Below are positions 23,394-32,603 of a DNA stretch of 64,000 bases, piece by piece. The notes beneath the pieces are model-generated. The model saw only the letters and a list, made by a program, of their open reading frames with translations. It made no database searches and was not told where the DNA came from. Numbering within the stretch: position 1 is the stretch's first letter; each line of letters starts with the position of its first letter. Origin of the DNA: Variovorax gracilis (lineage in GTDB: Bacteria; Pseudomonadota; Gammaproteobacteria; Burkholderiales; Burkholderiaceae_C); the NCBI RefSeq assembly GCF_030317115.1, contig NZ_JASZYF010000016.1:53200-117199 (forward strand), in the 5' to 3' direction. The position numbers and the translations under genes were made by a program.

Positions 23394-24336
23394 GCCCGGC
23401 CAGCGCGCGCGCTTCGCTCTCGTAGTCGGGGTAGGACGCCTTCATCACCGCGCCGTTGAGGATCATCTCGGCCATCAGCTCGCGCGACGCCGCGTCGAAG
23501 ACGCGGGTCCGGACCCAGACCGATTCGGTGCGCGCGCTTTCGCTGAGTGCGATGATCTCGCGCTCGAGCTCGTAGTCCTTGTCGACGAAGAGCGGCCCGT
23601 TGATGAGGCGGATCTCCTGGCCGGCGAAGAGCCCGACCGCCGGCTTGCGCCCGCTCAGGCCAGATTGCGCGGAGGTCGAGCCCAACAGCACGCTGATCAT
23701 CTCGGTCGGGATGATCGGCCGCCCCCAAGGGGACTGCGCGCCCGATTCCCGCGTGTACCACGGGCTCGGCTCGGTGATGACCTTCAGCTTGTCGGCCAGC
23801 GTGAACGGATAGTGGTCGCCCATGTGGGTGTCGAAGCCCATGCGGACCTTCTCCACCACCGCACCTCGCTGCCCGACCTTGAGGTCGCGATTGATCACCA
23901 GCCCCGTCGGTGGCCGCAGCTTGGCGATGCGCAGTGGCAGTTCGTGCGGCAGGCCGGCGGCGTTGCCGACGGAGGCCGTGCCGGTCAGCACCGGCGTGCC
24001 GTCGCGCTTTTCCGCATGAATGCGCACGAAATGGGTCTGGGCCGGATCCGGCTGGACGAAGGCCCGGACTTCCTCGCCTTCCACCACCATGTTCTGGTAG
24101 TGCGCACTGATGCAGCCGGTCTCGAACCAGGCCTTGCCGAACACGTGATACAGCAGGGGATCGAACTGGCTGAAATGCGTGGGCCCCTCGATCGGGCCGG
24201 CCCGCAGTCCGAGGCCTTCCGCCATGGCATCGTCGTGGATCGATTTGTGGCCGTCGTAGCGCTGGTCCGCCAGCATCTGCCGGGGCTGGCGCAGTGGCCC
24301 GCACAAGGCAGGAACGGTTGTAAAGGGTGCGGTCAC
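23383..24336 (-). CDS. hotdog/MaoC-like protein of unknown function
   Basis: 317-aa soluble protein. Two similar beta-rich halves suggest a double hotdog: residues about 45-110 (HFSQFDPLLYHVFGKAWFETGCISAHYQNMVVEGEEVRAFV) and about 165-240 (MGDHYPFTLADK with IPTEMISVLL). The G-x-ISxH...V-x-G-x-xV pattern recalls MaoC dehydratases, but the catalytic Asp/His pair is not certain. A GTG start (24336) with GGGGA upstream is preferred over the longer frame reaching 24402. Function is not assigned. Confidence 0.7.
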   Translation of the reverse strand: MTAPFTTVPALCGPLRQPRQMLADQRYDGHKSIHDDAMAEGLGLRAGPIEGPTHFSQFDPLLYHVFGKAWFETGCISAHYQNMVVEGEEVRAFVQPDPAQTHFVRIHAEKRDGTPVLTGTASVGNAAGLPHELPLRIAKLRPPTGLVINRDLKVGQRGAVVEKVRMGFDTHMGDHYPFTLADKLKVITEPSPWYTRESGAQSPWGRPIIPTEMISVLLGSTSAQSGLSGRKPAVGLFAGQEIRLINGPLFVDKDYELEREIIALSESARTESVWVRTRVFDAASRELMAEMILNGAVMKASYPDYESEARALAGLKD

Positions 24337-24447
24337 AGTCGGTTCCCCATGGGTAGAGAGGACGGCGATTCTAGGAGGGCAGGGCTTGTCGGAATGTCCC
24401 ACTCGAGACCTGCGCCGGGGCCTTCGCGCGCAAGGTTCCGCTCGTCG

Positions 24448-26172
24448 TCACGGCTGTTCCGGCACCTTCCCAACCATCGTTTCCGCCCGCAGGAAGTCAA
24501 AGTCCACGCCTTGGTCCGCCTGCGTCACGGTCTCGAGAAACAGCTTCCGATACCCGCGGGCAGCGCTCGGCACGGTGACAGGCGACTCTTGCGCCCTGCG
24601 CGCCAATTCCGCATCGGACACCAGCAGCGCAATCTCGCGGTCCCGCACGCTCAAGCGAATGCGGTCGCCGTTTCGCACATGCGCGAGCGGACCGCCAATG
24701 GCCGACTCGGGCGTCACGTGCAGGACGATGGTGCCGAACGCTGTCCCGCTCATGCGCCCATCCGAGATGCGCACGATGTCCTTCACCCCCGCACGCGCCA
24801 GCTTGCGAGGAATGGGGATGTACCCCGCCTCGGGCATGCCTGGCGCGCCCTTGGGGCCGATGTTCTTCAGCACCAGCACGTCCTGGGCGGTGACGTCCAG
24901 GTCGTCGCTGTCGATGCGGGTCAGCAGGTCCTCGGTGTTCTCGAACACGACGGCGCGGCCCTCGTGCTCCATCAGTCGCGGGTCCGCGGCCGACTGCTTG
25001 ATGATGGCGCCGCCCGGGGCCAGGTTGCCGCGCAGCACGGCGATGCCGCCTTGCGGATAGATGGGGGCGGTGATGGGCCGCACGACGTCCTGATTGAAGC
25101 CGGCGCCGTGACCCTCGATCTCTTCGCCCAGCGTGCGGCCGGTCACCGTCATCGCGTCGAGCCGCAGCAGCGGCTTGAGTTCGCGCAGCAGCGTTGCCAT
25201 GCCACCCGCATGATGAAAGTCTTCCATGTAGTGCTGCCCCGATGGCTTCAGGTCCAGCAGCACCGGTGTCTCGCGGCCCATGCGGTCGAGTGCGGCCAGA
25301 TCGATCTCCAGCCCCATGCGTCCCGCGATGGCGGTCAGGTGCACGATGCCGTTGGTCGACCCGCCGATCGCAAGCAGCACGCGCATCGCGTTCTCGAAGG
25401 CGGCGGGAGTGAGCACCTTGTCGATGGTCAATCCGTCGCGCGCCATCTGCACGGCCTGCGTCCCGGTCTGCTCGGCGATGCGAATGCGGTCGGCCGTGAC
25501 GGCCGGTGGCGATGCGCCGCCCGGCATCGTCATGCCCAGCGCCTCGGCGATGCACGCCATGGTGCTGGCAGTGCCCATCACCGAACACGTGCCGACGCTG
25601 GCGACGAGCTGATTGTTCACGTCCGCGACTTCGTCCTCGTCGATCTCGCTCGCGCGGAACTTGCCCCAGTAGCGGCGGCAGTCGGTGCAGGCGCCGACGC
25701 GCTCGCTGCGGTGGCTGCCGGTCAGCATCGATCCGGTGATGAGCTGGACGGCGGGCATGCCTGCCGAGGCCGCGCCCATGAGCTGCGCGGGCACGGTCTT
25801 GTCGCAGCCGCCGATGAGCACCACCGCGTCCATCGGCTGCGCGCGCAGCATTTCCTCGGTGTCCATCGACATGAGGTTGCGCAGGTACATGCTGGTCGGC
25901 GCGGCAAAGCTCTCGTGGATGGAGATGGTCGGAAACTCCATCGGCAAGCCGCCCGCGAGCATCACGCCCCGCTTCACCGCCTCGATGAGCTGGGGCGCGT
26001 TGCCGTGGCAAGGGTTGTAGGCACTGCCGGTGTTGGCGATGCCCACCACGGGGCGGTCGAGCGCGGAGTCTGTGTAGCCCGCGCCCTTGATGAAGGCCTT
26101 GCGAAGGAACAGGGAGAAGCCCTGGTCGCCGTAGCTGGTGAGGCCTTTCCTGAGGCCGGTCGGCTTGTCCAT
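24448..26172 (-). CDS. IlvD/Edd-family dehydratase (sugar-acid or dihydroxy-acid dehydratase)
   Basis: Iron-sulfur dehydratase, 574 aa, removing water from a 2,3-dihydroxy acid. The three cluster cysteines are C55 (NPCHGN), C123 (GGCDKT) and C196 (GTCSVMGTA). The length and the ACTDCRRYWGKFRA insert fit the pentonate (arabonate/xylonate) dehydratase branch at least as well as the amino-acid enzyme IlvD. No branched-chain or sugar genes adjoin it, so the substrate is not fixed. It is followed by a small oxidoreductase-fold protein on the same strand. Confidence 0.9.
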   Translation of the reverse strand: MDKPTGLRKGLTSYGDQGFSLFLRKAFIKGAGYTDSALDRPVVGIANTGSAYNPCHGNAPQLIEAVKRGVMLAGGLPMEFPTISIHESFAAPTSMYLRNLMSMDTEEMLRAQPMDAVVLIGGCDKTVPAQLMGAASAGMPAVQLITGSMLTGSHRSERVGACTDCRRYWGKFRASEIDEDEVADVNNQLVASVGTCSVMGTASTMACIAEALGMTMPGGASPPAVTADRIRIAEQTGTQAVQMARDGLTIDKVLTPAAFENAMRVLLAIGGSTNGIVHLTAIAGRMGLEIDLAALDRMGRETPVLLDLKPSGQHYMEDFHHAGGMATLLRELKPLLRLDAMTVTGRTLGEEIEGHGAGFNQDVVRPITAPIYPQGGIAVLRGNLAPGGAIIKQSAADPRLMEHEGRAVVFENTEDLLTRIDSDDLDVTAQDVLVLKNIGPKGAPGMPEAGYIPIPRKLARAGVKDIVRISDGRMSGTAFGTIVLHVTPESAIGGPLAHVRNGDRIRLSVRDREIALLVSDAELARRAQESPVTVPSAARGYRKLFLETVTQADQGVDFDFLRAETMVGKVPEQP

Positions 26173-26191
26173 GGTCTTCAGGGCGAAGCGA

Positions 26192-26776
26192 TCAACCGCG
26201 CGAGACTTCGATGCTGTACAGCCCCCAAGGGCACAGCGCGAATCGCTCCTTGAGCGGCTTGTCCTTGAAGGCGGCGAGCGTGTCGGCCTCGTAGATCGCC
26301 CACTGCGGACCGAGCCCGCCGAGCGCGAGCGGCGTGCCGTCGATCTCGGTCGCCACGATCATGCGATATGCACGCGCGTTCGCCATGCTCAGCGGCACGA
26401 CGTAGCCATCCACGGCGCGAAGGGCGATCGTCACTTCGCTGGTCGTCGGCACACCTGCCGCCTCCAGCACGCTGGTCAGCAGCGGGCCCGCCAGCCCATG
26501 CATCTTGGCGTCGTATTCGAGCGTGGCCTTGATGCGAACGGAGGCCAGGCGCTGCAGGGCGTCCGAGTCGAACACGTAGGCCTTGTCGAACTTGACGCCA
26601 TGCTTCACCAGCAATTGGTCGAGCGCCGGGTCGACCGCGCCCCGGTTCGACTTGCCGATCGCTCCGCTCACGGTGAGCAGGCCCGGACCCTTGCGGGCCG
26701 GGTCGGCCGCCAGTGCATCGACTGCGGGCCACAGTCCGGCGAGCGTCGCCGTGCCCAGGAAGTGACGTTTGTTCAT
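26192..26776 (-). CDS. exported small protein with molybdopterin-oxidoreductase-like (SUOX) fold
   Basis: 194-aa protein with a Tat/Sec-like N-terminus (MNKRHFLGTATLAGLWPAVDALA). The body ends in DGYVVPLSMANARAYRMIVATEIDG, GLGPQWAIYEAD and FALCPWGLYSIEVS, typical of short proteins resembling the sulfite-oxidase/molybdopterin-binding domain. No conserved cofactor cysteine was clearly identified. Start 26776 was chosen for the signal-like sequence. It lies 19 nt upstream of the dehydratase and 11 nt after the SnoaL-like gene, so the three form an operon. Confidence 0.72.
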   Translation of the reverse strand: MNKRHFLGTATLAGLWPAVDALAADPARKGPGLLTVSGAIGKSNRGAVDPALDQLLVKHGVKFDKAYVFDSDALQRLASVRIKATLEYDAKMHGLAGPLLTSVLEAAGVPTTSEVTIALRAVDGYVVPLSMANARAYRMIVATEIDGTPLALGGLGPQWAIYEADTLAAFKDKPLKERFALCPWGLYSIEVSRG

Positions 26777-26787
26777 CCAGCCATTGT

Positions 26788-27186
26788 CTACCTCGCATGG
26801 AGCCGGGAGGCGGTATCGCCCGTCCCGACCCAGCGGCTGATCTTCGTGCCGTCCTTCAAGGTGAACACCTGGACCCATTCCGACTCATGCACCTTGCCAT
26901 CCGGCAGCGCCCGGCCCTTGACGCGGCCGAGGACTGTCACGTGATCGGGCCCTTCGAGGAACTCGCGCGGCTCGAACTCCAGGATCTCATCGGCCTGGGC
27001 CAGCTTGCCGAACCACTCGGCCACCTGCTGCTTGCCCTTGCAGCTCCCGCCGTAGGGCGTGCCGGTGTCGGGAGTGGCGAGGAACTTCCATTCCACGTCA
27101 TCCGCAAGGAGCTCCAGCAGCGCCGGAATGTCGCGCTTGCCGAATGCTGCATAGCCTTGCCTGGCGATCTCGGTGGGGGTGCCCAT
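26788..27186 (-). CDS. SnoaL-like (NTF2-fold) protein
   Basis: 132-aa NTF2-like alpha+beta barrel protein of the SnoaL group (ARQGYAAFGKRDIPALLELLADDVEWKF; HESEWVQVFTLKDGTKISRW). Such proteins act as isomerases, hydrolases or ligand-binding modules, and no specific role can be read here. AAGGAG sits 8 nt before the ATG. It opens the small minus-strand operon with the SUOX-like and IlvD/Edd genes. Confidence 0.85.
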   Translation of the reverse strand: MGTPTEIARQGYAAFGKRDIPALLELLADDVEWKFLATPDTGTPYGGSCKGKQQVAEWFGKLAQADEILEFEPREFLEGPDHVTVLGRVKGRALPDGKVHESEWVQVFTLKDGTKISRWVGTGDTASRLHAR

Positions 27187-27283
27187 GGCGCTTCTCCTTG
27201 GAGTGAAGGGGCCATGAGTTTGCGCGCGGAAGGCCCGTCCCGAGCGGCCTTCATCGGCGTGCAAATGTAAGTGTTTTGTATTC

Positions 27284-28345
27284 TTATTGGGCCGGCGCCG
27301 CATCGAGCCATTGCTTCATCTGCGCCTTCCAGAATTTCGCGTTCCCGGTCGTGCCGTGGCCGCGCGTGTCTTCGCTGGCCGGGATCAGATGGAACTTCGC
27401 GTTCTTCAGCCGCTTGAGCTCGCGCTCCATGATGCCCAGCTCGGGCGGATTGCGTTCGTCGTCCGCCGAGTTGATGGCGAGCAAGGGCGCACGAATGCGC
27501 TCCAGTTGCGGCGCGGGGTTGTAGTCGCGCGATGAATCCCATTGGTAGAGGAAGTCGTTGGCGTCGGCCGTGAAGGGCGCGGCGAGCCGTGCATCCAGCA
27601 GCTTGTCCGCTGCCGCGCGGGTGGGTGCCATCTTCTGGTACGCCTGCGACCCTCCGTTGGAGACCATGCCGAAATAGGCGTTGGCCGCGCGAACGGCCTG
27701 GGGCTGCGTCGTGTAGTTGCCGTTGTTCCACGCCGGATCGTTGCGGATCGAATCGATGACGATCCGCCGCATCATCCAGTTGCGGCTCGACATCTCGGTG
27801 GGCTGTGAGGCCATCGGCACCAGTGCGTCCATGAACTCGGGGTGCTGGACGCCCCAGATCCACGTCTGCATGCCACCCATCGAATTGCCGATGACGAGGC
27901 GCAGGTGCTTCACGCCGAGCCCCTCGGTGAGGAGCCGGAACTGGCCCTGCACCATGTCGTCGTAGTTGTAGAGCGGGAACTTCGCCCGCAGGCCGTCGGA
28001 CGGCTTGGACGACTTGCCGTGGCCCAGGGCGTCGGGAAGGATGACGAAGTACTTGCCGGCGTCGAGCGGCTGCCCCGGACCGAAGAGTTCGTCGCCGAAT
28101 GCCGGCGACAGCATGCCGGTCCCCGAGCCGGCCGTGCCGTGCAACACCAGCACTGCCGGATTCGACGGCGAACCCAGCGTGGTGTAGTGCAGCCGCACTT
28201 CAGGCAGGACTTCGCCGGTGTGGAAGCGGAAGTCCCTTGCGATCCAGTCGCCTTCCTTGGCCGGTGGCGTGTCGGCCGCCCACGCAGTGAGCGCGGCGCA
28301 GCACAGAAGCAGCCATGTAGCGAACGTCTGACGCAGAATCCTCAT
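27284..28345 (-). CDS. exported alpha/beta hydrolase (homoserine acetyltransferase-like)
   Basis: Secreted hydrolase, 353 aa, with a signal peptide cleaved near AWAAD (residue 24). The fold matches MetX-like hydrolases: LHYTTLGSP, VLVLHGTAGSG, ILPDALGHGKSSKP, the nucleophile in GNSMGGMQ (about S146), and a late DTRGHGT His. Export argues against a methionine-biosynthesis role, so it is better called an esterase-like hydrolase. AAGGAG precedes ATG 28345. It diverges from the DUF899 gene. Confidence 0.86.
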   Translation of the reverse strand: MRILRQTFATWLLLCCAALTAWAADTPPAKEGDWIARDFRFHTGEVLPEVRLHYTTLGSPSNPAVLVLHGTAGSGTGMLSPAFGDELFGPGQPLDAGKYFVILPDALGHGKSSKPSDGLRAKFPLYNYDDMVQGQFRLLTEGLGVKHLRLVIGNSMGGMQTWIWGVQHPEFMDALVPMASQPTEMSSRNWMMRRIVIDSIRNDPAWNNGNYTTQPQAVRAANAYFGMVSNGGSQAYQKMAPTRAAADKLLDARLAAPFTADANDFLYQWDSSRDYNPAPQLERIRAPLLAINSADDERNPPELGIMERELKRLKNAKFHLIPASEDTRGHGTTGNAKFWKAQMKQWLDAAPAQ

Positions 28346-28408
28346 GAATGTCTCCTTGGAAAACCGTCGTTGTTTTCCATACTCTAGGCGCAAACAAGGA
28401 GCAAAGGC

Positions 28409-29110
28409 ATGCAACAAGCGCTGACCCCCGCCGCGGAGCTGGCGAAGAAGGCGAAGAGGCCATTCCCAGGTTCGTCGGCTGAATACGATGCCGCCAGGCA
28501 GGCCCTGCTGGCGGAAGAGATCGAGTTTCGTCGCCACATGACTCGAATGGTCGAGCAGCGCCTGGCGCTGCCGGCCGGCCCGGTGATCGAGAAGAAGTAC
28601 CGCTTCAAGGACGAGCAGGCCTTCGAGGTCGGGTTGCTCGATCTGTTCGGCGACAAGGACACGCTGGTCACCTACTTCTGGATGTACGGGCCGCAGCGTG
28701 AACGGCCGTGCCCGATGTGCACCAACCTGCTCGGCGCATTGAACGGCAATGCCGCCGACATCAAGCAGCGCGTGGCGCTCAAGGTGCTGGGGCGCTCGCC
28801 TGTGGAGCGGCAGTACGCCTTCGCGCAGGAGCGTGGCTGGCGCGACCTGAACTTCGTCCAGACCGTCGGCGACGACTATGCAAGGGACATCGGCGTGTTG
28901 CAGCCCGACGGGAGCGAATACCCGGCGCTGGTCGTGTTCAAGCGCGACGGCGACAAGGCCCGCCTGTTCTGGGCCGGCGAGATGACGGGCGATATGGCAG
29001 ACCCTGGGCAGGACCCGCGCGGCGCCCCCGATATCGCCTCGCTCTGGTCCATCCTGGACCTGACGCCGGGTGGGCGCGGCGCCGATTGGTATCCGAAGCT
29101 CCAGTACTGA
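28409..29110 (+). CDS. DUF899 thioredoxin-like protein
   Basis: 233-aa protein of the DUF899 group of thioredoxin-fold proteins. Diagnostic segments are FEVGLLDLFGDKDTLVTYFWMYG, CPMC (a CxxC in PCPMCTNL, about 102-105) and YPALVVFKRDG. These proteins are predicted to take part in thiol redox chemistry, but no substrate is known. AAGGAG lies 8 nt upstream of the ATG. It shares a short divergent promoter region (28346-28408) with the hydrolase gene. Confidence 0.84.
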   Translation: MQQALTPAAELAKKAKRPFPGSSAEYDAARQALLAEEIEFRRHMTRMVEQRLALPAGPVIEKKYRFKDEQAFEVGLLDLFGDKDTLVTYFWMYGPQRERPCPMCTNLLGALNGNAADIKQRVALKVLGRSPVERQYAFAQERGWRDLNFVQTVGDDYARDIGVLQPDGSEYPALVVFKRDGDKARLFWAGEMTGDMADPGQDPRGAPDIASLWSILDLTPGGRGADWYPKLQY

Positions 29111-29210
29111 GGCGCCAATCCGGCCTGCCGCCGCCGCCGCGCGCTCAGTTCGGCCCCATCGAGTCCATGGATCAGTCCGGCAGGCGCCATCGCCGATCAC
29201 GTCATCGCGC

Positions 29211-29840
29211 CTACAAAAGGCTTCGCAGCTTCACGAAGGCCAGGCCGGCCATGACCGCATCGTCCAGCGCATCGTGCGCGGCGCGAAGCGGCAGCCCCAG
29301 GTCATCCATCATCGTCGCGAAGCGAAGGTCGATGGTGCCGCCGCGCAGGTGCGCCGGGAGCCGTCGGTTCCTGTAGTCGTAGTACATGGCCGACACCTCG
29401 ATCTTCGGCTGCGGCAATCGCAGGCCGAGCAAGGGCCAGATCTCGCGATTGAGCATGGCTACGTCGAACTCCAGGTAGTAGCCCACAAGCGGACGGCTGC
29501 CGATGAACTCCATCAGGCGGCGCATCGCCTGCGCGGCATCGATGCCCAGCGCGACATCCTGTTCGCGCAGCCGATGCACGCGCACGTTCTCGGCCGTCAT
29601 CGCCCGCTCGGGCCGCACCAGCAACTCCAGGCGCTGGCTGGTCAGCAGCCGGTTGCCGACGATGCGCACCGCGGCGATCGAGATGATGCGATCGTTGCGC
29701 ACGTCCAGGCCGGTGGTCTCGCAGTCGACCGCCACCCATTCGCCATCCGGCGGCGCGTCGTACATGAATGCAAAGTGCGGGTCGGCCAAGTGGTAGAGCA
29801 GCCACTGGCGGCGCAATGCATCCGCCCAACGCGGCCTCAT
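29211..29840 (-). CDS. DnaQ-like 3'-5' exonuclease
   Basis: DEDDh exonuclease fold, 209 aa. ExoI is VAVDCETTGLD (acidic D and E), ExoII is YYLEFDVAMLN and ExoIII is HDALDDAVMAG, so the catalytic acids and His are present. It is shorter than full DNA polymerase III epsilon and lacks its C-terminal extension. Its ATG overlaps the stop of the cNMP/CBS/nucleotidyltransferase gene (ATGA). This pairing recurs in many proteobacteria; the shared function is unclear but may be nucleotide signalling or repair. Confidence 0.9.
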   Translation of the reverse strand: MRPRWADALRRQWLLYHLADPHFAFMYDAPPDGEWVAVDCETTGLDVRNDRIISIAAVRIVGNRLLTSQRLELLVRPERAMTAENVRVHRLREQDVALGIDAAQAMRRLMEFIGSRPLVGYYLEFDVAMLNREIWPLLGLRLPQPKIEVSAMYYDYRNRRLPAHLRGGTIDLRFATMMDDLGLPLRAAHDALDDAVMAGLAFVKLRSLL

Positions 29841-31657
29841 ACGCCCCCCAGGTGGAATTGATATCGCACCAGCGCCTTGAAGCGCTTGACCACGGCGAGC
29901 GCATCCTTGAGCAGATCGCGTTCCAGGCTGCTCAGGCGTTCGACCTGCACGCTGCCGCTGACCGCATGCCCGGCATCCCATTCAGCCAGGCCGGCCTTCA
30001 GCTTGAGCCCCATCAGGAAGTGAAGACTGTCGGCCAGATCGTTGGCGAGTTCCGCCGGCAACCGGCCGCTGGCCACCAGTGCGTCGAGGCGCGCCGTCGT
30101 GCCCGTGGCCTGCACGTGATCGCGCAGCGCGAGGCTTCTCACGCCGTGCACGATCGGGAAGATGCCCGCTCGCTTCAGGTCGAGCGACTGCCGCTCGTGC
30201 TCGCCGAGAAGCAGCAGCCGGCTCCACCATCCGCCGGGCGCGTCGGGGAAAAGATCGACGGCCGCCGCAAACTGCCCGAGCAGCGCGTCATTGGCGACCA
30301 CCAGGCGATCGATCTCGGCGCGCACGTCGCCGAGCAGCGAAGCGTCTCCGGCAACGGCGTGGGCGTCGATGAAGGTGGCCAGCGCCATCAGTCCTTCGGC
30401 ATCGGGCAGGAGCAGCCAGCGCCGGACCAGGGTGCGGAAGTCGCTCGCGCGGTGCCGCCATGCCGGGTTGCTGACCATGATCCGGCCGGGGCAGTCGGGG
30501 TAGCCGAAGTCGCGCAGCGCCGCCGAGAATTGCCGGCATGCCGATTCCACGACGGCATCGCCGACCGGCGTGTCGTCCCGCAGGATCAGCCCGTTGTCCT
30601 GGTCGGTCTTGAGCAATTGCTCGCCGCGTCCTTCGCTGCCCATGACGAACAGGCAACTGTCGGCCAGCAATTCGGGCGGCGCGACCAGTTGCCAGGCACG
30701 CTCGAACAGCTTGGCGTTCAGCGCCTGCACCAGCCTGCCGATTTGCCCGACGCGCGTCCCGCCTCGGTACAGCAACGCGATGAAGCCCGTGATCTTCCCG
30801 GCCTCGGCGCGCAGCTCGTCGAGGCTCTGCGCGCGCACGATCCGCACCGTGATCAGGTACGAATGGTTCGACAGGAAGCTCAGCAGGTCGAGCTGCTCCA
30901 GCAGCCCGACGACGCGCGGCCCATCCGCCACGACCAGCCGGTGCACCTGGTGCCGGATCATCAAGGCGAGCGCGTCGAACAGCGGTGCGTCCGGGGCGAT
31001 GCTCACCATCGGGAAGGTCGCGAGATCGCGCACCGGCCGTTGGCCCAGTGGCTGGCCGTCGACCACCGCGCGTTGCAGGCCGGTGTTCGTGAAGATGCCG
31101 AGCCGCTCGCCGTCGCGGACCAGCACGCTGCTGGAATGCTCGGCATGCATCAGCCGCGCGACGCTCACGATGTCGGCGCCCCCTTCGACGACGTGCGCCG
31201 GCCGCAGGAAGGCTTCCTCGACGCGCGACATCGTCAGCGCATGCATCTCGCGCTGCTCGTGGCGCTGCGCCAGTGTGTCCAGCTTGTTCGACAGGTCGGC
31301 GAACAGCAGCGAGCCGAAGGTCGCGTTGCGGGAGATCAGGTCGAGGACGGCGGCCTTGACCAGCAGGTAGGCCACCACCTCTTCGGCGGCAACGAAGCGG
31401 CCGCTGGCGCGGCCGGCCATCAGCGAGCGGCCATCGAAGCAATCGTTGGGGCCATAGCCTGCCACCGCCTCGCCGGCTTCGAACTGCGAGACGTGGCCCT
31501 TGATGACGATGAACAGGTGCGAGGGCTCGACCCCCGGCTCCAGGATCGCCTCGCCCTCGCGAAAGTAGGCGACGTCGACGCTGTCCCGGACTATCTTCCG
31601 CTCGGCTTCATCCAGGCAGTCGAAGGGCGAGGCCGAGAAGTCGAAGGCATTGGGCAT
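29837..31657 (-). CDS. cNMP-binding / CBS / nucleotidyltransferase (DUF294) protein
   Basis: Cytoplasmic multidomain protein, 606 aa: an N-terminal cyclic-nucleotide-binding domain (about 13-130, with YFREGEAILEPG and SHLFIVIKGHVS), two CBS motifs (about 150-265), then a GlnD-like nucleotidyltransferase domain with GSEGRGEQLLKTDQDN (about 350-365) and a C-terminal helical DUF294 region. The layout suggests a sensor that adenylylates or uridylylates a partner. The ATG at 31657 gives the expected domain start; a TTG nine codons earlier is possible. Ribosome site not obvious. It overlaps the exonuclease gene. Confidence 0.87.
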   Translation of the reverse strand: MPNAFDFSASPFDCLDEAERKIVRDSVDVAYFREGEAILEPGVEPSHLFIVIKGHVSQFEAGEAVAGYGPNDCFDGRSLMAGRASGRFVAAEEVVAYLLVKAAVLDLISRNATFGSLLFADLSNKLDTLAQRHEQREMHALTMSRVEEAFLRPAHVVEGGADIVSVARLMHAEHSSSVLVRDGERLGIFTNTGLQRAVVDGQPLGQRPVRDLATFPMVSIAPDAPLFDALALMIRHQVHRLVVADGPRVVGLLEQLDLLSFLSNHSYLITVRIVRAQSLDELRAEAGKITGFIALLYRGGTRVGQIGRLVQALNAKLFERAWQLVAPPELLADSCLFVMGSEGRGEQLLKTDQDNGLILRDDTPVGDAVVESACRQFSAALRDFGYPDCPGRIMVSNPAWRHRASDFRTLVRRWLLLPDAEGLMALATFIDAHAVAGDASLLGDVRAEIDRLVVANDALLGQFAAAVDLFPDAPGGWWSRLLLLGEHERQSLDLKRAGIFPIVHGVRSLALRDHVQATGTTARLDALVASGRLPAELANDLADSLHFLMGLKLKAGLAEWDAGHAVSGSVQVERLSSLERDLLKDALAVVKRFKALVRYQFHLGGV

Positions 31658-31726
31658 GGCCGCGGGATGGGAAGGGCGAGACAAGCGTACGCAGCATACC
31701 GCCAGTCAGGCAACGCCCTCGCGCCC

Positions 31727-32497
31727 TCAGCGCGCGTGCGTGACGCCGCCGTCCACGATGAGCGTCGAGCCCACCACGTAGTCGCCCGCGCGCGAAGCGA
31801 GATAGATCGCGGCGCCGGCCATGTCCTCGGGCTCGCCGATGCGTCCCGCCGGGATGTTTCCCTTGATCTCGTCCCCGTGGTCGCGCGCCACCCGGTTCAT
31901 GTCGGATGCGAAGGCGCCCGGCGCGATCGCGCTGACCGCGATGCGGTCCTGCGCAAGGCGCAGCGCCATGCGGCGCGTGAGCTGGATCAGGCCCGCCTTG
32001 CTCGCCGCGTACGAATAGGTTTCCTGCGGGTTGACCGAGATGCCGTCGATCGACGCGATGTTGATGACCTTCGCGAGGTGATCGGTGGCGGCCTTCTTGA
32101 GCATCGGCGTCAGCGCCTGGGTCAGGAAGAACGGCGTCTTGAGGTTGAGGTCGACCACCTTGTCCCATCCGCTTTCGGGGAACTCATCGTAGGGCGCGCC
32201 CCATGCCGCGCCGGCGTTGTTGACCAGGATGTCGAGCGAGCCCTCGTGCTTGGCGTAGGCGGCCACAAGGGCTTGCGCGCCTTCGATCGTCGACACGTCG
32301 GCCGGCAGCGAGACGCAATGGCCGAAGGCCGAGAGTTCCTTGGCGGTCTGGTCGCAGGCGGCGGCCTTGCGCGCCGAGATGTAGACGCGGGCGCCCTGCG
32401 CGAGGAAGCCCTCGGCGATCATGCGGCCGATGCCACGCGAGCCGCCGGTGATGAGCGCGGTGCGGCCCTTGAGCGAGAAGAGTTGGGTGGTGTCCAT
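31727..32497 (-). CDS. SDR-family oxidoreductase
   Basis: Classical short-chain dehydrogenase, 256 aa, with GGSRGIG (18-24), NNAG (about 92-95), the catalytic Ser in NIASIDG and the YxxxK of YSYAASKAG. It resembles gluconate 5-dehydrogenase and 3-oxoacyl-ACP reductase paralogs, and the substrate cannot be assigned. The ATG has GGAGA about 8 nt upstream. It forms a single-gene unit between the signalling protein and the pseudouridine synthase. Confidence 0.9.
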   Translation of the reverse strand: MDTTQLFSLKGRTALITGGSRGIGRMIAEGFLAQGARVYISARKAAACDQTAKELSAFGHCVSLPADVSTIEGAQALVAAYAKHEGSLDILVNNAGAAWGAPYDEFPESGWDKVVDLNLKTPFFLTQALTPMLKKAATDHLAKVINIASIDGISVNPQETYSYAASKAGLIQLTRRMALRLAQDRIAVSAIAPGAFASDMNRVARDHGDEIKGNIPAGRIGEPEDMAGAAIYLASRAGDYVVGSTLIVDGGVTHAR

Positions 32498-32603
32498 GTG
32501 ATCTGTCTCCTGGAAGTGTTCGGCGCGAGCTTAGTGCGCCTTGCCCCCGAGCTGCGTCACATGGGTGCCAGCAGAGCCGGCAAATGCAGCCTGGCCTGCA
32601 GGC

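Noticed and set aside
23215..26253. 1012-codon plus-strand open frame opposite the IlvD/Edd and hotdog genes
   Set aside because: Rich in Arg, His and Gly with no domain; an antisense shadow created by high-GC codon use of the real minus-strand genes.
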